Positions 21,831 to 26,483 of a stretch of DNA of 26,483 bases are shown piece by piece (positions within the stretch are counted from its first letter, which is position 1; every line of letters starts with the position of its first letter). Origin of the DNA: an uncultured Collinsella sp. (GTDB taxonomy: Bacteria; Actinomycetota; Coriobacteriia; Coriobacteriales; Coriobacteriaceae); the NCBI GenBank assembly GCA_902475445.1, contig CABRZN010000014.1:1-26483 (forward strand), in the 5' to 3' direction. The position numbers and the translations under genes are program-made. The notes under the pieces were generated by a model. The model searched no databases and was not told where the DNA came from. It worked only from the letters and a program-made list of their open reading frames with translations.

Positions 21831-22550
21831 ATGAATGTAGAAACTGCGCAGCGGCTCGCTGACCTTCGCCGCAGCAAGGGTTTTAGCCAAGAGGGGTTGG
21901 CGCGAAAGTTGGGTCTCTCGCGTCAGGCGGTCAGTAAATGGGAGCGCGCGGAGAGCTCTCCCGACACCGAGAATTTGATCTCGCTCGCCAAGCTCTATGG
22001 CGTGAGCTTGGACGATCTGCTCAATCCGAGCGACGAGATCGAGGACGATATCGAGTTTGAGAACGAGGACCGCGCCCGTCAGCGCGAGGCCGAGGAGGCA
22101 GAGCGCGCCCGTACCCACGAGGCGGCGGCGCGTGCGACCGAGGCGGCAACGCAGGCGAGTGATGCCGCGGCCAAGGCGGCGCAGGCGGCAAGTTGGAGCG
22201 CGCAGGCTGCCAATGCCGCAACGGCGCAAGTGACGGGCGGCACGGCCAGTCCGACGCCGGTAAAGGGTCCGTTTCAGTCGTTTCCGTATTGGGCTGTGTG
22301 CTGGCTGCTGTTCTTTTTGCTGATGTTCCTGCTTGGTGGCTGCCCCTTTGCCGCGTTGATTTTCTTTACGATTCCCATTTACCACTGGGTGGCCCGTGCG
22401 CTCGATGGCGATTGGGCACGTGGGGATATTCAGGTTGGTCCGGCGCCGATGACGGCTCAGGCTCAGGTGCAGGACGCTTCCGCCGCGGTTGATGCCGACG
22501 CGGCTGCTGCTGCCGACGCAGAGCCGAGCGCCAAAGAAGGCGATGAATGA
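21831..22550 (+). CDS. XRE-family regulator with membrane segments
   Basis: The 239-residue protein has an N-terminal Cro/C1-type helix-turn-helix (about 1-62; FSQEGLARKLGLSRQAVSKWERAESSPD), then an acidic and alanine-rich, probably helical linker (about 70-135), two hydrophobic segments (WLLFFLLMFLLGGCPF and ALIFFTIPIYHWV, about 155-190) and an acidic tail. This suggests a membrane-tethered DNA-binding protein. AGGAGG 5 nt upstream fixes the ATG at 21831. Its last codons overlap the start of the DUF4097 gene by 4 nt (ATGA), so the two are translationally coupled. It probably controls its own operon in response to an envelope state sensed with its partner (inference). Confidence 0.85.
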   Translation: MNVETAQRLADLRRSKGFSQEGLARKLGLSRQAVSKWERAESSPDTENLISLAKLYGVSLDDLLNPSDEIEDDIEFENEDRARQREAEEAERARTHEAAARATEAATQASDAAAKAAQAASWSAQAANAATAQVTGGTASPTPVKGPFQSFPYWAVCWLLFFLLMFLLGGCPFAALIFFTIPIYHWVARALDGDWARGDIQVGPAPMTAQAQVQDASAAVDADAAAAADAEPSAKEGDE

Positions 22551-23446
22551 TGAAGCTCTCGCATGAGTCTAAGAGGCGCTTGGGCATTGGCATCGGAGCG
22601 TTTGTGCTCATCATCGGGCTTGTCTTTGGCACTTCGCGGACTTTGATTCATTTTGATGGACCGTGGGATCTCAACGATGTTGTATCCGGCTTGTCTGGTA
22701 TGGACGATGCGTTTGACGAGGACGATTCCTTGAATAGCGGTAACTATTCCGCTCGGCCTCAGCAGCTTTCGAGCACGACTTTTGATGCCGATGAGTTCCG
22801 CTACCTCGATTTCGATATCAATGCGGCTTCGGTGGACGTCAAGGTTGTTGATGGCAACAAGGCTCGCGTTATCGAGCGGGGGCGCGTTGCCGAGGGTATG
22901 GATGCCTCCAAGGCCGCGACGCAAAACATCGCATCCGTCGAGGACTCGACGCTCAAGGTTTCCCAGTTTGGAAGTGATGACGGTAAGGCAATCGATCGCT
23001 CAGTTACGGTCGAGCTGCCGCGCCGTGTTGCCGAACATCTGAAGGGAGTCAACGCGCACGTGGGCTCGGGTGATCTGCAGATTGCCGGTGTCATCTGTGA
23101 TGGTTTCGATCTTTTCCTGGGTGCGGGAGATGTAGAGTTTACGGGCAGCGTGACTGATGCGCTCAGCGCTGAGGTCGGTTCGGGCGATGTGACGTTCGAG
23201 TTCTATCAGGCCCCCGCGAAGTCGATGGACGTAAGCGTGGACTCGGGCGATGTGGAGATAACGGTTCCGAACTCTACGGGCTTTAAGGCGAGCCTCACCG
23301 TGGGCAGCGGTGACTTCGAGAGCGATTTCCTTCCGCTTGGCTACGACGGCGAGACCATTTTGAATCTTGAATTCGATAACGGCGATAAGTCTGCCACGTA
23401 TCGTTTTGAGGTCGGTTCGGGCGATATGTCGTTTGATCCGAAGTGA
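22547..23446 (+). CDS. DUF4097-type beta-repeat envelope protein
   Basis: The 299-residue protein has one N-terminal membrane anchor (LGIGIGAFVLIIGLVFG, about 12-28) and an extracellular part built of repeats of the form (V/L)-x-(S/A)-G-D-hydrophobic: HVGSGDLQI, LGAGDVEF, VGSGDVTF, VDSGDVEI, VGSGDFES, FDNGDKSA, VGSGDMSF. This is the DUF4097 (LiaG-like, putative adhesin) solenoid pattern. Members are often found with envelope-stress regulators in Gram-positive bacteria. Here the partner is the XRE membrane protein whose stop overlaps this start. A second ATG at 22550 is equally possible. A terminator follows at 23494. Confidence 0.87.
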   Translation: MMKLSHESKRRLGIGIGAFVLIIGLVFGTSRTLIHFDGPWDLNDVVSGLSGMDDAFDEDDSLNSGNYSARPQQLSSTTFDADEFRYLDFDINAASVDVKVVDGNKARVIERGRVAEGMDASKAATQNIASVEDSTLKVSQFGSDDGKAIDRSVTVELPRRVAEHLKGVNAHVGSGDLQIAGVICDGFDLFLGAGDVEFTGSVTDALSAEVGSGDVTFEFYQAPAKSMDVSVDSGDVEITVPNSTGFKASLTVGSGDFESDFLPLGYDGETILNLEFDNGDKSATYRFEVGSGDMSFDPK

Positions 23447-23492
23447 CATGCGGTTTTCGGAGATCGGTACATATAGGCATGCTCTTTGATGG

Positions 23493-23526
23493 AGGCGCCG
23501 GAGCCGTGACGGGCTCCGGCGCCTTT
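23493..23526 (+). terminator. Rho-independent terminator after the DUF4097 gene
   Basis: A 12-13 bp GC-rich stem (23494-23505 with 23512-23523) with loop GTGACG, followed by TTTGCCTTT. It separates the XRE/DUF4097 operon from elp3, whose start is 20 nt further on. Confidence 0.85.
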
Positions 23527-23543
23527 GCCTTTACAATGGGGGC

Positions 23544-25448
23544 ATGGAACAGATTATCTTGAACATACTCGAGGCCCTGCGCCGCGGCGAGACCGTGGAT
23601 GACAAGGCACTCGTCAAACTGATACATGCCGAGGCACGCCGCGAGGGCGCCGATAAGCGTGACCTGGCAAAGCGTCGCCTGCTGCCGTTTTATCAGCGGG
23701 TAAAGCGCGAGGAACCGGCTCGTTGGGCGACATGGAATGTCGATGCCGAGCTAGAGCGTCAACTGCTGCAAGTGCTGCGCATGAAGCCGCGCCGAACGGC
23801 CTCGGGCGTGGCGACCATTACCGTCATCACCAAGCCGTGGCCGTGCTCGGGTGATTGCCTGTTTTGCCCCAACGACCTGCGCATGCCCAAGAGCTATCTG
23901 CACGCTGAGCCGGCGTGCGCCCGTGCAGAGCAAAACTGTTTTGATCCGTATCTGCAGGTGAGCGCCCGTTTGACAGCGCTTTCGCAGATGGGGCATGCGA
24001 CCGATAAGATTGAGCTCATTGTGCTCGGCGGTACTTGGAGCGACTACCCGGAAGGCTATCAGACGTGGTTTATGTCGGAGCTCTTCCGCGCGCTCAATGA
24101 CGATGCCGTGGCCGGCGTGGCGGCCAATCCCATGCTGGCGCGTCCAGGTATCAGCCGCGCCGAGGCGGGCCGCCTGCTCGATGACGCTCCCGCCGATGCG
24201 CTGCCGCCGGTGGTGGCGGAGCATCGCGAACGCTATCGGGTAGCGGGCATTGCGACCGACGAGCGTGAGCTTGCAGCGGGTATTGCCGACGAGCAGGAGC
24301 GCGTGGATGCTGCCGTGGGAGGCTACAACCGCGCGGTGCGTCGGCTGTACGGCCCCGGTACGCCGTGGGGCGAGGTCGCCGAGTGGCAGACGGCTTCGAT
24401 GGAGGAACTCGAGCGTCAGCAACGCATTAACGAGACGGCGAAGCATCGCGTGGTGGGGCTCGTTATCGAGACGCGTCCCGATGCCGTGACGCCGCAGGCG
24501 CTCACGCTCATTCGTCGCCTGGGCTGCACCAAGATCCAGATGGGCGTCCAGAGCCTCGACCAGCACCTGCTCGACATTAACGAGCGTCGCATTACGGTGG
24601 CTCAGATTGAGCGTGCGTTTTCGCTTGCAAGACTGTTTGGCTTTAAGATCCATGCACACTTTATGCTTAACCTGCTGGGTGCCACGCCCGAGGGGGATAA
24701 GCGCGACTACGAGCGCTTTATGACCGAGGGCGCCTTTATGCCCGACGAGGTCAAGGTCTACCCGTGCGCACTTATTGAGGGCTCGCGTCTGGTGGGCTGC
24801 TACGAGCGTGGCGAGTGGCGCCCCTATACCGAGGAGGAGCTGCTCGATGTGCTGGCCGATGACATCGTGGTGACGCCGGCGTTCTGCCGTATCAGCCGTA
24901 TGATTCGTGACTTTAGTTCCGACGACATCATGGTGGGCAACAAGAAACCCAACCTGCGCCAGCTCGTCGAGAATCGCTTGGCAGCTCGCGGCGAGGGTGC
25001 GAAGGTGCGTGAGATACGCTATCGCGAGATCAGTACCGAGGGTGCCGACCTGGATGAACTGTCTCTTGATGAGGTTGCTTACGAGACGCCGGTGACGCAG
25101 GAGCACTTTTTGCAGTGGGTGACGCCCGAGGGCAAGATCGCGGGCTTTTTGCGGTTGTCGCTGCCCGACCATTCGTTTGTTACCGCGCATGCGGACGAGT
25201 TGCCGACGACGCCGGACGAGGCGATGATTCGCGAGGTGCACGTGTATGGCATGGCGGCGCGCGTGGGTGATCAAGGTCAGGCGGCTCAGCATCATGGGCT
25301 GGGGCGGTCGCTGGTGGAGCGTGCGTGCCAGATAGCTCGTGATGCCGGCTATACGCACATCAACGTGATCAGCGCGATCGGTACGCGCGAGTATTATCGC
25401 CATCTTGGATTTTATGACCATGGCCTTTATCTGCAAAAGGAGCTCTAA
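23544..25448 (+). CDS. elp3: Elp3, radical SAM/GNAT enzyme for tRNA wobble uridine (cm5U34)
   Basis: Elp3 makes 5-carboxymethyluridine at position 34 of tRNA from acetyl-CoA by radical chemistry. The 634-residue protein has the iron-sulfur motif CSGDCLFC (Cys101, Cys105, Cys108) in ITKPWPCSGDCLFCPND, the family stretch LIVLGGTWSDYPEGYQ, NETAKHRVVGLVIETRPD, MGVQSLDQHLLDINERR, and a C-terminal GNAT domain (about 550-634: EVHVYGMAARV, GLGRSLVERACQIARD, YYRHLGFYDHGLYLQKEL). The CPND after the cysteines differs from the more usual CPGG. In bacteria Elp3 works without the other Elongator subunits. The next gene starts directly after its stop codon. A Trm9-like gene lies 2 kb upstream. Confidence 0.95.
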   Translation: MEQIILNILEALRRGETVDDKALVKLIHAEARREGADKRDLAKRRLLPFYQRVKREEPARWATWNVDAELERQLLQVLRMKPRRTASGVATITVITKPWPCSGDCLFCPNDLRMPKSYLHAEPACARAEQNCFDPYLQVSARLTALSQMGHATDKIELIVLGGTWSDYPEGYQTWFMSELFRALNDDAVAGVAANPMLARPGISRAEAGRLLDDAPADALPPVVAEHRERYRVAGIATDERELAAGIADEQERVDAAVGGYNRAVRRLYGPGTPWGEVAEWQTASMEELERQQRINETAKHRVVGLVIETRPDAVTPQALTLIRRLGCTKIQMGVQSLDQHLLDINERRITVAQIERAFSLARLFGFKIHAHFMLNLLGATPEGDKRDYERFMTEGAFMPDEVKVYPCALIEGSRLVGCYERGEWRPYTEEELLDVLADDIVVTPAFCRISRMIRDFSSDDIMVGNKKPNLRQLVENRLAARGEGAKVREIRYREISTEGADLDELSLDEVAYETPVTQEHFLQWVTPEGKIAGFLRLSLPDHSFVTAHADELPTTPDEAMIREVHVYGMAARVGDQGQAAQHHGLGRSLVERACQIARDAGYTHINVISAIGTREYYRHLGFYDHGLYLQKEL

Positions 25449-26324
25449 ATGAACAAGCCGAGTGTTTCTGCCGGCGTCGTTGCCGGCGTTGCTCTGGGAG
25501 CCGCGGCGCTTGGTGCGGCCGCTGTCGCTGTTCGTGCTGCCTGTCTGCAGGTCGCGCGAACCCGCAATGGGCTGGCGCGTGTGAAACGCGTGCACGATGA
25601 GGGCGGCGATGAGATTCGCGTGTTGGTGCAAGGCGGCGTCTACCAAAGCGCAAGCTACGTTGGCGAGCGTTGGGCGGAGCCCGTCTTTGCGTACTATCGC
25701 GCATTTGACGATGTGTTCGAGGCCGAAGACGCAATGCGTGATGCTTACGGGCATGGTATCGACCGTATGCTCATGCTGGGCGGCGGCGGGTTTGCCTATC
25801 CCAAATTTGCACTATTGTCGCACGAGGGCTTTCGCATGGACGTCATCGAGTATGACGGAGAGATTACGCGCCTGGCGCGCCGCTGGTTCTACCTAGACGA
25901 GCTGGAGCGCACGGTTGGTGATCGCCTGCGGGTGATTACCGCCGAGGCGCGATCGTATCTGGGCGTGACGAGTGTGGGGCATCGCCGCTACGACGTGGTC
26001 GTGAGCGATTGCTTTGGCGGTGCCGAGCCCGTGCGCGAGCTGGCAACCGTTGAGGCGCTACGTCTGGTGCGGGGCAGCTTGAACCCGGACGGCATCTATG
26101 TGGCCAATATCGTGAGCGCGAACGAGGGGAGCGATGTGACGTTTCTGCGCGATTGCGCTGCCACGGCGCTCGAGGTGTTCGACCACGCTTGGGTGATTCC
26201 CTGCGGCGACGCGGAGTTCGGCGGCGAGGAAAACTACCTGCTCATTGCCAGCGACGGCGACTACGCCTTTGCCGAAGCCGTGCCCTTCGACACCGACTTC
26301 CTCGGCACTGCACTCCACGACTAG
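25449..26324 (+). CDS. Spermidine-synthase-like protein with N-terminal membrane segment
   Basis: The 291-residue protein starts with a hydrophobic alanine/valine-rich segment (about 8-32), then a Rossmann-type aminopropyltransferase/methyltransferase fold: GIDRMLMLGGGGFAYPKF (nucleotide/dcSAM site), MDVIEYDGEITRLARRWF, DRLRVITAEARSYL, YDVVVSDCFGG. This is the layout of spermidine synthase-like proteins that also occur fused to transporters. Polyamine synthesis is not certain, because many such membrane-anchored relatives have unknown substrates. The ATG follows the elp3 TAA with no gap, and AAAGGAG lies inside the end of elp3, so the two are co-translated. Confidence 0.8.
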   Translation: MNKPSVSAGVVAGVALGAAALGAAAVAVRAACLQVARTRNGLARVKRVHDEGGDEIRVLVQGGVYQSASYVGERWAEPVFAYYRAFDDVFEAEDAMRDAYGHGIDRMLMLGGGGFAYPKFALLSHEGFRMDVIEYDGEITRLARRWFYLDELERTVGDRLRVITAEARSYLGVTSVGHRRYDVVVSDCFGGAEPVRELATVEALRLVRGSLNPDGIYVANIVSANEGSDVTFLRDCAATALEVFDHAWVIPCGDAEFGGEENYLLIASDGDYAFAEAVPFDTDFLGTALHD

Positions 26325-26483
26325 CATTGGGAGTAGTCAATTTGTGACGGGCTCTATGGTTTTGTCAACCATGCGCTTCATCTATTTTCAGCATGACGCA
26401 TCTGGACGCCCAGTGCCAACTCGCTTCTTCTTCGGTTGATTCCGCCCGCTAGGCCAAAAATGTCATTGGAAGTGCCAAATGAA
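26325..26483. other. Downstream region without recognised features
   Basis: No ribosome site, hairpin terminator, RNA gene or conserved protein is seen in the last 159 bases; short open frames here look like chance. Confidence 0.5.

Noticed and set aside
23751..25754. 667-codon minus-strand frame over elp3
   Set aside because: It is the complement of a gene with every Elp3 motif, and it shows no family signature of its own.
26245..26439. Small open frame at the right edge
   Set aside because: It overlaps the end of the spermidine-synthase-like gene in another frame and has no ribosome site.

Overview
The window looks like a chromosomal segment of a moderately high-GC Coriobacteriia actinobacterium, probably Collinsella or a close relative. 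This is inferred from the gene families (pdxS/pdxT with a divergent MocR-type regulator, a helicase with the actinobacterial DUF3516-type tail, a reverse rubrerythrin, bacterial Elp3) and from codon use; no marker gene proves it.

Layout. 1-1307: the 5' part of ftsH (minus strand, cut by the window edge), divergent from a cobalamin adenosyltransferase gene. 1304-3765: a nested mobile region. A RAYT (REP-associated Y1 transposase) is flanked by short GGGGAC-containing repeats in inverted orientation, and an IS110-family element has inserted into the outermost right-hand repeat. 3772-3839: a near-perfect 68-nt hairpin. 3880-6960: vitamin B6 (PLP) synthase operon pdxS-pdxT with divergent pdxR. 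6953-9978: accessory region with two copies of a 123-bp inverted-repeat element, the first split by an IS256-family element whose transposase is frameshifted, and between them a nuclease-like gene. 10110-10670: reverse rubrerythrin. 10927-14763: iron alcohol dehydrogenase and aldehyde dehydrogenase, then small genes (HIRAN protein, 59-aa protein) and a metallophosphoesterase, closed by a strong terminator. 14904-16661: DUF2130 coiled-coil protein, convergent with a large Ski2-like helicase (16742-19423). 19545-19667: third copy of the 123-bp element. 19733-26324: trmB, a Trm9-like methyltransferase, a membrane-anchored XRE regulator with a DUF4097 protein, elp3, and a spermidine-synthase-like protein.

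Main discoveries. (1) The 249-nt leader of the IS110 element folds on paper into a 5' hairpin plus two internal-loop hairpins. The first carries guides that match the two sides of the actual insertion site; the second carries guides that match the element's own two ends. A consensus -35 at the right end would join a -10 at the left end only in the circular form. This is a complete candidate bridge RNA, and its guides point at the RAYT repeat family. (2) A 123-bp inverted-repeat element with 18-19 bp ends occurs three times within 13 kb; its ends carry stop codons in every frame. (3) Elp3 and a Trm9-like methyltransferase lie about 2 kb apart, next to trmB, suggesting a bacterial version of the cm5U to mcm5U wobble-uridine pathway.
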